The notes below the pieces were generated by a model that saw only the letters and a program-made list of their open reading frames with translations, was not told the origin of the DNA and made no database searches. From contig NZ_CP107841.1 in assembly GCF_036346855.1 (NCBI RefSeq), positions 992,001-1,056,000 of the forward strand: a stretch of 64,000 nt of DNA, in the 5' to 3' direction. This DNA is from Streptomyces europaeiscabiei (GTDB lineage: Bacteria > Actinomycetota > Actinomycetes > Streptomycetales > Streptomycetaceae). This document shows positions 16,376 through 23,501 of the stretch, piece after piece. A program made the translations under genes and the position numbers. How positions within the stretch are numbered: the first letter of the stretch is position 1; every line of letters starts with the position of its first letter.

Positions 16376-17434
16376 ATGCGAAGGTCCGGAAGTCCTCAAC
16401 TCACCATCATGCGCAGGGGAGTTGCCGCACTCACCGTTGCTTTCGCAATGCTTGCGACCGGATGTGCAGGCAGCAGCAAGGAAGGGGAAGCAAAGGCGGC
16501 GAACCACTCGGCGTCGTCCGCGAGCGCGCGGGCTGCCGCGGCCCAGGAACAGTTGAGGACCAACTCCGTCGTCCCGCTGAAGGGCGAGGCGCCGACGCCC
16601 GAGCTGCCCGTCACCGTCGACTCCTCCGACGGCCGCAAGGTCACCGTCGAGGACGCCTCACGGATCCTGCCGCTCAACGGGGGCATAGCGGAGATCGTGT
16701 TCACCCTGGGCCTCGGTGACAAGGTCGTCGGCCGGGACATCACCGCGACCTTCGCGGAGGCCCAGGGCCTTCCCCAGGTGACCAAGGCACACGACGTGAG
16801 CGCGGAGAGCGTGCTCTCGCTGGAGCCGACCGTGGTGCTCGCCGACACCGACACCGGGCCCGGCGAGGCCGTCGACCAGATCCGTGAGGCCGGGGTCCCC
16901 GTAGTCGTCCTCGATCCGGCCAACGACCTCTCCGACGTGAGCACCCGGACCACGCGGGTCGCCGAGGCGCTGGGCGTCCCGGCCGCCGGCAAGGCGCTCA
17001 ACCAGCGCTTCGCCGACGACCTGAAGGCGGCGCGGGCTGCCGTGCCCGAGGGGAGCAGCCCCAAGGTGGCGTTCCTGTACATGCGTGGCTCGGCGGCCGT
17101 CTACCTCATCGGCGGGAAGGGCTCCGGGGCCGACTCCCTCATCGCGGCGGCGGGGGCGGAGGACGCCGGGGTGGTGGCCGGGCTGGACAAGCCGTTCACG
17201 CCGATCACCAGCGAGGCGCTCGTCAAGGCTCAGCCCGATGTGATCCTGATGATGAGCAAGGGGCTCGAGTCGGTCGGCGGTGTCGACGGGCTGGTGGAGA
17301 TTCCCGGCATCAGGGAGACCCCGGCCGGGATGGACCGTCGGGTGGTGGATCTGGAGGACGGCGTGTTGCTCAGCTTCGGGCCGCGTACGCCGTTGGTGAT
17401 CGACATTCTGGTGGAGCGGTTGCACGAGGGGTGA
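16376..17434 (+). CDS. hmuT: Haem/iron ABC transporter substrate-binding lipoprotein, HmuT-like
   Basis: A 352-residue lipoprotein with signal and lipobox LATGC (lipid-bearing Cys near residue 30), followed by the two-lobed class III binding protein fold. Landmarks are RKVTVEDASRILPLNGGIAEI, GLGDKVVGRDITATF, SVLSLEPTVVLAD and, in the second lobe, VAFLYMRGSAAVYLIGGKG and FTPITSEALVKAQPDVIL. These match HmuT-type haemin binders of actinobacteria. The ATG at 16376 follows GGAAGGCGG; the ATG at 16361 has no good site. Iron control comes from the box at 16312-16330. Normally hmuU and hmuV follow, but here the next genes are the convergent paa cluster, so permease and ATPase must be supplied elsewhere. 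Confidence 0.88.
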   Translation: MRRSGSPQLTIMRRGVAALTVAFAMLATGCAGSSKEGEAKAANHSASSASARAAAAQEQLRTNSVVPLKGEAPTPELPVTVDSSDGRKVTVEDASRILPLNGGIAEIVFTLGLGDKVVGRDITATFAEAQGLPQVTKAHDVSAESVLSLEPTVVLADTDTGPGEAVDQIREAGVPVVVLDPANDLSDVSTRTTRVAEALGVPAAGKALNQRFADDLKAARAAVPEGSSPKVAFLYMRGSAAVYLIGGKGSGADSLIAAAGAEDAGVVAGLDKPFTPITSEALVKAQPDVILMMSKGLESVGGVDGLVEIPGIRETPAGMDRRVVDLEDGVLLSFGPRTPLVIDILVERLHEG

Positions 17435-17538
17435 CGGCGGGTGGGGTCGGTTGGTCGGGCGCGGGCGGGTGGATGGAGGCGGTCAGTCGGGCGCGGGCGG
17501 GGTGGGGGCGGTCAGTCGGGCGCGGGCGGGCGGGGGCC

Positions 17539-17660
17539 GGTCGCGCAGTTCCCCGCGCCCCTGAGAAGCAGGGGCTGCGCCCCGTCCTTTCGGCCCGCAG
17601 GGCCTGGTCCTTCAGGCCCGCAGGGACTGGTCCTTCAGGGGCGCGGGGAACTGTGCGACC
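17539..17660. repeat. Dispersed intergenic inverted repeat, copy B
   Basis: Arms 17539-17564 and 17635-17660 are 26 bases long and complementary with one mismatch; the left arm includes GGTCGCGCAGTTCCCCGCGC. It lies between the convergent hmuT-like and paaE genes and probably acts as a terminator. Immediately before it (about 17445-17535) is a tandem GC-rich repeat with the core GGTCAGTCGGGCGCGGGCGG. Confidence 0.75.
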
Positions 17661-17703
17661 AGCCCCCATCCACCCGCACCCGGCGATCCGGCCTCAAGCC
17701 CCC

Positions 17704-18906
17704 TCACGTGTCGTAGTCGACCGTCAGCGTCTCCGACACCGGGAACGACTGGCAGGTCAGGACATAGCCCGCGTCGACCTCGGCCGGTTCGAGGGCGAAG
17801 TTGCGGCGCATGTCGGCCTTGCCGTCGGTGACCAGGGCCCGACAGGTGCCGCAGACACCGCCCTTGCAGGCGAAGGGCAGGTCGGGGCGGGTGCGTTGGG
17901 CGCCTTCGAGGATGCTCCGCTCGCGGGACAGCGCGGAGGTGGTGGAGCGGCCGTCGAGGGTGACGGTGACCTCGCTGACGGGGCCCTCGGCCGCGGCCTC
18001 CTCGTGCCGGGTCTCCCGTACGGGCTCGTCGTCGGCGTAGAACAGCTCTTGGTGGACGCGGTCGTCCGGCACGTCGAGTCCGGCCAGAACCCGCTGGGCG
18101 TCGCGGACCATGCCGTGCGGGCCGCACAGCCACCAGTGGTCCGCCGTGTCGACGTCGACCAGGGAGCCGATGAGCGCGGAGAGCCGATCGGCGTCGAGGC
18201 GGCCCGACAGCACCTCGGCCTCGCGGGGTTCGCGGGACAGGACGTGGGCGAGCTGGAAACGGGCCGGGTACAGGTCCTTCAGGTCGGCCAGTTCGTCGGC
18301 GAACATCACCGTGCCGCTGCGGCGGTTGCCGTAGAAGAGGGTCACCGTCGAACCGGGGTCGGCGGCCAGTACCGACTCGGCGATGGAGACCATGGGCGTG
18401 ATGCCGGAGCCCGCTGCGATCAGCACGTGGTGGCCGGGGGCGGCGAGGTCGGGGGTGAAGGACCCGGTGGGGCCCATGACCTCGACCGTGTCGCCGGACC
18501 GCACATCGTTCACGAGCCACGACGAGAACAGTCCGCCCGGCACGACCCGCACACCGATACGCGGCGCCGAACCGGCCGGCGAGCAGATCGAGTACGAGCG
18601 GCGTTCGTCGCGTCCGTCGATCTCACGCCGCAGTGTCAGCGACTGGCCCGGCGCGAACGCGAACTCCTCCGCCAGCTCGGCCGGGATCTCGAACCCCACG
18701 GCGACGGCGTCCTCGCAGAGCGGCTGCAGCGACGCGACCCGCAGGGCATGGAAGGCCGGGCGGCGGGTACGCGGGCGTACCGCCGGGGCCGGGGAACCGG
18801 CCGGGGCAGGCGCGGGGGAAGAGGCCGAGGCCGGAGCTGCGGCACCCGCCGGGGCCCCCGGCTCCGTGCGCAGGCCTCCCGTCGGTTCTTCCTTGAGGCC
18901 TTCCAT
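17704..18906 (-). CDS. paaE: Phenylacetyl-CoA epoxidase reductase subunit
   Basis: A 400-residue NAD(P)H-dependent reductase that feeds electrons to the PaaABC di-iron epoxidase. A Pro/Ala-rich N-terminal tail of about 55 residues is followed by the FAD domain (RRSYSICSPAG, then GGLFSSWLVND), the NAD domain (HHVLIAAGSGITPMVSI, TLFYGNRRSGTVMF) and a C-terminal plant-type 2Fe-2S domain (CKGGVCGTCRALV and a final Cys in YVLTCQSFP). Its ATG overlaps the paaD stop (TGATG), so it is the last gene of paaABCDE. The Ala/Pro-rich extension is longer than in E. coli PaaE. Confidence 0.95.
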   Translation of the reverse strand: MEGLKEEPTGGLRTEPGAPAGAAAPASASSPAPAPAGSPAPAVRPRTRRPAFHALRVASLQPLCEDAVAVGFEIPAELAEEFAFAPGQSLTLRREIDGRDERRSYSICSPAGSAPRIGVRVVPGGLFSSWLVNDVRSGDTVEVMGPTGSFTPDLAAPGHHVLIAAGSGITPMVSIAESVLAADPGSTVTLFYGNRRSGTVMFADELADLKDLYPARFQLAHVLSREPREAEVLSGRLDADRLSALIGSLVDVDTADHWWLCGPHGMVRDAQRVLAGLDVPDDRVHQELFYADDEPVRETRHEEAAAEGPVSEVTVTLDGRSTTSALSRERSILEGAQRTRPDLPFACKGGVCGTCRALVTDGKADMRRNFALEPAEVDAGYVLTCQSFPVSETLTVDYDT

Positions 18907-19412
18907 CAGATCTCCTTGACGTACTCGAACGGCTCGCGGCAGGCGCGGCAGCGCCACAGGGACTTGCAGGACGTGGCGGCGAAGCGGGAGGTCTCCTCGG
19001 TGTCCGCCGAACCGCAGCGAGGGCAGGCGACCGTGCGGCGGGTGGGCGACAGCAGGAGGGGGACCGGGCCTCTGGGGGCGGCTCCGGGCGGGGCGATGCC
19101 GTGCTCGGCGAGCTTGCGGCGGCCGGCTTCGGTGATCCAGTCGGTGGTCCAGGGCGGGTTCAGGGCCGTGCGGATCCGGACCCGTTCGTACCCGGCGGCG
19201 CGCAGCCGGGCCGCCACATCCGCGCGCATCTCGGCCATGGCCGGGCAGCCGGAGTACGTCGGGGTCAGGCTCGCGACCACCGTGCCGTCCTCGGTCAGCT
19301 CCACGTCCCGCAGGACGCCGAGGTCGGCGAGGGTCAGCATGGGCAGCTCGGGGTCCGGCACCTGCTCGGCGATGTGCCGGGCGCGCCGCGCGTCGGTCGG
19401 CGTGGTCACCAT
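18906..19412 (-). CDS. paaD: Phenylacetyl-CoA epoxidase maturation factor PaaD
   Basis: A 168-residue protein of the MIP18/DUF59-type family required for assembly of the epoxidase. The DUF59 part reads VPDPELPMLTLADLGVLRDV and TPTYSGCPAMAEMRADV with its conserved Cys. The C-terminal third carries two CxxC pairs (CPRCGSAD and CRACREPF), a zinc ribbon. Its ATG overlaps the paaC stop and it overlaps paaE by one base, so translation through the operon is coupled. Confidence 0.95.
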   Translation of the reverse strand: MVTTPTDARRARHIAEQVPDPELPMLTLADLGVLRDVELTEDGTVVASLTPTYSGCPAMAEMRADVAARLRAAGYERVRIRTALNPPWTTDWITEAGRRKLAEHGIAPPGAAPRGPVPLLLSPTRRTVACPRCGSADTEETSRFAATSCKSLWRCRACREPFEYVKEI

Positions 19413-20233
19413 GTGGCCTCCGGGTGGGCTCGGGCCACGCTCTGCAACTCGGCGAGCAGCGGCGCCAGATGCTCGGTGTGGTCGCCGGTGCGGCCCGCTC
19501 CCGACAGCGGCCGGTACACCGGCATCGGCAGCCCGGCCGCCTCGGTGACCTGGCGGAGCACGGCGGCTACCTCGTCCCGTACGTCGCAGGCGGTGAACAA
19601 CTCGCCGAAGTACGGGGCCACCTGCTCCATCGCCCTGCGGATACGCCGATGTGACTCCTCCGTGCCGTCGCCCAGCCGCACGGCCCATTCGGCGGCGTAC
19701 TGCCGGTGGTACGTCAGTTCCTTGACGCCCTTGGCCGCGATCGCCGCGAGGACCGGGTCGGGGTGGCCGGCGAGCTGCTCGAAGTGCGCGAGGCGCCACG
19801 TGGACAGGACGAGCAGCCGGACGACGGTGAAGGCGAAGTCGCCTCCCGGGAGTTCGGCGAGGCGGACGTTGCGGAAGTCGTCGGCGTCCCGGAAGTAGGC
19901 GTACGCGTCCTCGCCGCGTCCGGTGCCGTCGACCTGTCCGGCGCGGGAGTACAGCAGACGGGCCTGGCCGAGGAGGTCGAGGCCGATGTTGGCGAGGGCG
20001 ACCTCCTCCTCCAGTTCGGGCGCGCGGGTGGTCCACTCGGCGAGCCGCTGGGCGCAGATCAGGGCGTCGTCGCCGAGGGCCACGCAGACCGCGGCCAGCG
20101 CACCGGCGTCCACACCCTCGGGCACCGTGGTGTCCACGCCGTGCAGCGGGTCCTCGAAGCCGGTGCCGTACGCCCAGCGGGCGTCGTCCTCGTGTCCCTC
20201 GGCGAGGGTCAGGTAGACGTGGTCGTCACTCAT
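19406..20233 (-). CDS. paaC: Phenylacetyl-CoA epoxidase structural subunit PaaC
   Basis: A 275-residue ferritin-like helical protein that pairs with PaaA. Typical segments are ALGDDALICAQRLAEWTTRA, EEVALANIGLDLLGQARLLY and ELTYHRQYAAEWAVRLGDG. In characterised complexes this subunit is structural and lacks a full di-iron site. It follows paaB after a ten-base gap and overlaps paaD. Confidence 0.95.
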   Translation of the reverse strand: MSDDHVYLTLAEGHEDDARWAYGTGFEDPLHGVDTTVPEGVDAGALAAVCVALGDDALICAQRLAEWTTRAPELEEEVALANIGLDLLGQARLLYSRAGQVDGTGRGEDAYAYFRDADDFRNVRLAELPGGDFAFTVVRLLVLSTWRLAHFEQLAGHPDPVLAAIAAKGVKELTYHRQYAAEWAVRLGDGTEESHRRIRRAMEQVAPYFGELFTACDVRDEVAAVLRQVTEAAGLPMPVYRPLSGAGRTGDHTEHLAPLLAELQSVARAHPEATW

Positions 20234-20243
20234 GCCCTGCTCC

Positions 20244-20660
20244 TCAGATGTGCGGGACGTCGTCGGGGATGTCGTAGAAGGTGGGATGGCGGTACACCTT
20301 GTCGGCGCTGGGCTCGAAGAAGGGGTCCTTCTCGTCGCGCGTGGAGGCGGCGATGTGTTCGGAGCGCACCACCCAGAGGGAGACGCCCTCGTTGCGGCGG
20401 GTGTAGAGGTCGCGGGCGTGGGTGAGGGCCATCTGGTCGTCGGCTGCGTGCAGCGAGCCCACGTGGACGTGGTTCAGGCCACGCTTGCCGCGCACGAAGA
20501 CCTCGTACAACGGCCAGTCACCCTTGTCCGGGCGGGCCGTGCCACCGCTCTCCGTCCGGGCCGTGCCACCGTCGTTCGTCCGGGCCGTGCCACCGTCGTT
20601 CGTCCGGGCCGTGCCACCGTCGTTCGTCCGGGCCGTGCCACCGTCGTTCGTGCCGGTCAT
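20244..20660 (-). CDS. paaB: Phenylacetyl-CoA epoxidase subunit PaaB with repetitive N-terminal extension
   Basis: A 138-residue subunit. The conserved part starts around residue 47 ([23 protein letters not shown]) and ends with [15 protein letters not shown], which is the full usual length of about 90-95 residues. In front are about 40 extra residues made of four exact octapeptides TNDGGTAR and a fifth variant (TESGGTAR), encoded by a 24-base tandem repeat. The ATG at 20660 overlaps the paaA stop (ATGA), so the extension is likely to be translated. I know of no function for it. Confidence 0.92.
   Translation of the reverse strand: MTGTNDGGTARTNDGGTARTNDGGTARTNDGGTARTESGGTARPDKGDWPLYEVFVRGKRGLNHVHVGSLHAADDQMALTHARDLYTRRNEGVSLWVVRSEHIAASTRDEKDPFFEPSADKVYRHPTFYDIPDDVPHI
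20539..20658. repeat. 24-bp tandem repeat inside paaB
   Basis: Units of 24 bases start at 20539 (variant), 20563, 20587, 20611 and 20635 (partial). On the plus strand each begins GTGCCACCGTCGTTCGTCCG. On the minus strand they encode TNDGGTAR. Three units are identical, which suggests recent slippage and length polymorphism. Confidence 0.95.
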
Positions 20661-21661
20661 GCCGCCGTCCCCTTCCGGGCTCGCTCGCTCTGCCTGGCGG
20701 CGTGGGCGGTGGCCGCCTCACGCACCCAGGCGCCTTCCTCGTGGGCGGTCCGCCGCCGTTGCGTCCGCTGCTCGTTGCACGGTCCGTCGCCGGTGATCAC
20801 GCGCTTCAGCTCGGCCCAGTCGGGGGTTCCGAAGTCGTGGCGTCCGCGCTCCTCGTTCCAGCGCAACTCCGGGTCGGGGAGGGTGACGCCGAGCTTGTCG
20901 GCCTGCGGGACGGTCATGTCGACGAAGCGCTGCCGCAGCTCGTCGTTGGAGTGCCGCTTGATCTTCCAGGCCATCGACTGCGCGGAGTTGGGCGAGGCGT
21001 CGTCGGGCGGGCCGAACATCATCAGCGACGGCCACCACCAGCGGTTCACCGCGTCCTGGACCATCTCGCGCTGCGCCTCGGTGCCGCGCATCATCGTCAG
21101 CAACAGCTCATAGCCCTGCCGCTGGTGGAACGACTCCTCCTTGCAGATCCGCACCATCGCGCGCGCGTACGGCCCGTACGAACTCCGGCACAGCGGCACC
21201 TGGTTGCAGATCGCCGCGCCGTCCACGAACCAGCCGATGACACCCACGTCGGCGAAGCTCGCCGTCGGGTAGTTGAAGATCGAGGAGTACTTCTGGCGGC
21301 CTTCGATCAGCCGCCGGGTCAGGTCCGCGCGGTCCGCGCCGAGGGTCTCGGCCGCCGAGTACAGATAGAGCCCGTGGCCCGCCTCGTCCTGGACCTTGGC
21401 GAAGAGAATCGCCTTACGGCGCAGCGAGGGCGCCCGGGTGATCCACTCGCCCTCCGGCTGCATGCCGATGATCTCCGAGTGCGCGTGCTGCGCGATCTGC
21501 CGGACGAGCGTCTTCCGGTAGCCCTCGGGCATCCAGTCGCGCGGCTCGATCCGCTGGTCCCGCGCGATCGTCGCGTCGAAGTGCTCCCGCAGCGCGTCCT
21601 CGGCGTCCTGGGTCCCCTCGGAGTCCTGGGACGGCACCCCTGCGGAGTCTGTCGTCGTCAT
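20657..21661 (-). CDS. paaA: Phenylacetyl-CoA epoxidase catalytic subunit PaaA
   Basis: A 334-residue di-iron oxygenase subunit that epoxidises the ring of phenylacetyl-CoA. The metal-binding helices are visible: [19 protein letters not shown] (E-x-x-H) and [19 protein letters not shown] (E-x-x-H). The active-site neighbourhood [17 protein letters not shown] is also conserved. The ATG at 21661 is used because upstream codons run into the promoter/operator region. First gene of paaABCDE, divergent from paaK. Confidence 0.96.
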   Translation of the reverse strand: MTTTDSAGVPSQDSEGTQDAEDALREHFDATIARDQRIEPRDWMPEGYRKTLVRQIAQHAHSEIIGMQPEGEWITRAPSLRRKAILFAKVQDEAGHGLYLYSAAETLGADRADLTRRLIEGRQKYSSIFNYPTASFADVGVIGWFVDGAAICNQVPLCRSSYGPYARAMVRICKEESFHQRQGYELLLTMMRGTEAQREMVQDAVNRWWWPSLMMFGPPDDASPNSAQSMAWKIKRHSNDELRQRFVDMTVPQADKLGVTLPDPELRWNEERGRHDFGTPDWAELKRVITGDGPCNEQRTQRRRTAHEEGAWVREAATAHAARQSERARKGTAA

Positions 21662-21677
21662 CGATACCAGCTTCCCA

Positions 21678-21695
21678 ACCGACCATTCGTTCGGT
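21678..21695. promoter_or_regulatory. Probable PaaR-type operator, paaA side
   Basis: ACCGACCATTCGTTCGGT has inverted arms ACCGA/TCGGT and lies 16 bases upstream of paaA. A related site sits near paaK. This is the half-site type expected for a TetR-family PaaR repressor; no paaR gene is in the window. Confidence 0.65.
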
Positions 21696-21809
21696 ACCAG
21701 TGTGACGTGATTCGAGCGGACGGGCAAGACCCGCACGCCCCTCCCTCGCGATCAGCGCCTTCTTGACAGCTGCCGACAGCCCTGGATTACATGACCGTGA
21801 CGCACAGCA

Positions 21810-21823
21810 ACCGAATGGTCGGT
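21810..21823. promoter_or_regulatory. Probable PaaR-type operator, paaK side
   Basis: ACCGAATGGTCGGT has inverted arms ACCGA/TCGGT with a four-base centre, 35 bases upstream of paaK. It shares the CGAATGG core with the paaA-side operator, so both divergent units are probably co-regulated by phenylacetyl-CoA. Confidence 0.6.
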
Positions 21824-21858
21824 CGGCCCATGCCGGTAGTGGGCACGAAGGAGTCGTG

Positions 21859-23187
21859 ATGAGCAGCCTGGGCGAACCTCTCCCCCACGACCTGCTGGAC
21901 GACGGCGAGCGCCTCACCCCGGAGCAGCTGCGGGAGCTGCAACTCGACCGGCTGCGGGCGACCTTGCGGCACGCGTACGACCATGTGGAGCTGTACCGGA
22001 TGAAGTTCGACGCGGCCGGGGTCGGCCCCGACGACTGCCGATCCCCCGACGACCTGGCCCGGTTCCCCTTCACCACGAAGGCCGATCTGCGGGACACGTA
22101 TCCCTTCGGCATGTTCGCCGTCCCGATGTCCGACGTACGACGCGTGCACGCCTCCAGCGGCACCACCGGGCGCCCCACGGTCGTCGGTTACACGGAGAAC
22201 GACCTCGCCCTGTGGGCGGACGTGGTCGCCCGCTCGATCCGGGCCGCCGGTGGCCGCAGAGGGCACAGGGTGCACATCTCCTACGGCTACGGCCTGTTCA
22301 CCGGCGGCCTCGGCGCGCACTACGGGGCCGAGCGCGCCGGATGCACGGTGATCCCTGCCTCCGGCGGCATGACCGCCCGCCAGGTGCAACTCATCCAGGA
22401 CTTCCGTCCCGAGATCATCATGGTGACCCCGTCCTACATGCTCACGCTGCTGGACGAGTTCGAGAAGCAGGGCGTCGATCCGCGCTCCAGCTCCCTGCGG
22501 GTGGGCATCTTCGGGGCCGAACCGTGGACGGAGGAGATGCGCCGGGAGATCGAGGAGCGGGCGGGCCTCCACGCGGTCGACATATACGGCCTGTCGGAGG
22601 TGATCGGCCCGGGGGTCGCGCAGGAGTGCGTGGAGACCAAGGACGGCCTGCACATCTGGGAGGACCACTTCTACCCCGAGGTCGTCGACCCGCTCACGGA
22701 CCTCGTGCTGCCCGAGGGCGAGGAGGGCGAGATCGTCTTCACCTCCCTCACCAAGGAGGCCCTGCCGATCGTCCGCTACCGCACCCGCGACCTGACCCGG
22801 CTGCTGCCCGGCACCGCCCGCCCCGCCTTCCGCCGGATGCGCAAGGTCACCGGCCGCTGCGACGACATGATCATCCTGCGCGGGGTGAACGTCTTCCCCG
22901 GCCAGATCGAGGAGATCGTGCTGCGCACACCCGACGTGGCCCCGCACTTCCAGGTCCTGCTGACCCGGCGGGGCCGCATGGACCACATGACGGTCCGGGT
23001 CGAGGCCCGTCCGGCCGCGGCCGCCGACCGCCGGGAGGCGGCGGCCGCGGCGATCGCCCGGGCGGTCAAGGACGGGGTCGGCGTCACGGTGGAGGTGACG
23101 ATCGTCGACCCCGAGACCCTGGAACGCTCGGTCGGCAAGCTCAAGCGGGTCAAGGACCTCCGCGACCCCGGTGACTCGCCGAGCTGA
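21859..23187 (+). CDS. paaK: Phenylacetate-CoA ligase
   Basis: A 442-residue adenylate-forming enzyme that activates phenylacetate to phenylacetyl-CoA, the substrate of PaaABCDE. The ATP/P-loop motif is VHASSGTTGRPTVVGYT, the adenylation core includes GIFGAEPWTEEMR and DIYGLSEVIGPGVAQEC, and the C-terminal hinge and lysine regions are RCDDMIILRGVNVFPGQIEE and SVGKLKRVKDLR. An AAGGAG site lies five bases before the ATG. It is divergent from paaA with operator-like palindromes between, and ends in the inverted-repeat region at 23188-23501. Confidence 0.96.
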   Translation: MSSLGEPLPHDLLDDGERLTPEQLRELQLDRLRATLRHAYDHVELYRMKFDAAGVGPDDCRSPDDLARFPFTTKADLRDTYPFGMFAVPMSDVRRVHASSGTTGRPTVVGYTENDLALWADVVARSIRAAGGRRGHRVHISYGYGLFTGGLGAHYGAERAGCTVIPASGGMTARQVQLIQDFRPEIIMVTPSYMLTLLDEFEKQGVDPRSSSLRVGIFGAEPWTEEMRREIEERAGLHAVDIYGLSEVIGPGVAQECVETKDGLHIWEDHFYPEVVDPLTDLVLPEGEEGEIVFTSLTKEALPIVRYRTRDLTRLLPGTARPAFRRMRKVTGRCDDMIILRGVNVFPGQIEEIVLRTPDVAPHFQVLLTRRGRMDHMTVRVEARPAAAADRREAAAAAIARAVKDGVGVTVEVTIVDPETLERSVGKLKRVKDLRDPGDSPS

Positions 23188-23501
23188 CGACTCCGGGCCG
23201 GGGGCGGCCTCGCCCCCGCCGGGGTGAGGGACGGCCGGGTCGTTCGTTCGCGTGCGGGTCCGGTGAGGGCTGGTCGCGCGGATCCCCGCGCCCGTGACAA
23301 CCCGGGCCCGCACCCCTGACAGCCCGGGCCGCTGCGGGCCTAAAGACGACGGCCCTGCGGGCCCGAAAAGCACGGGGCGCAGCCCCTGCCCCTGCTTCTC
23401 AGGGGCGCGGCGAACCGCGCGACCAGCCACCGCCCACCCGCGGCCGACGACCGGGCAGGATGCGCAACGGCGATCCTCCCTCCCCCGCCCGCCCCCCTCG
23501 C
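23188..23501. other. Convergent intergenic region with inverted repeats
   Basis: No gene is supported. It separates the convergent paaK and amidohydrolase genes and contains copy C of the dispersed inverted repeat together with several GC-rich short hairpins (for example CCCGGGCC and GGCCCTGCGGGCC units). Confidence 0.6.
23268..23428. repeat. Dispersed intergenic inverted repeat, copy C
   Basis: Arms GGCTGGTCGCGCGG (23268-23281) and CCGCGCGACCAGCC (23415-23428) are perfectly complementary, enclosing about 130 bases that include GGGGCGCGG-type inner arms. Same family as copies at 7666 and 17539. Confidence 0.75.

Noticed and set aside
17445..17535. GC-rich tandem units before inverted repeat copy B considered as a CRISPR-like array
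   Set aside because: Units are short, direct and without distinct spacers; no cas genes are nearby.
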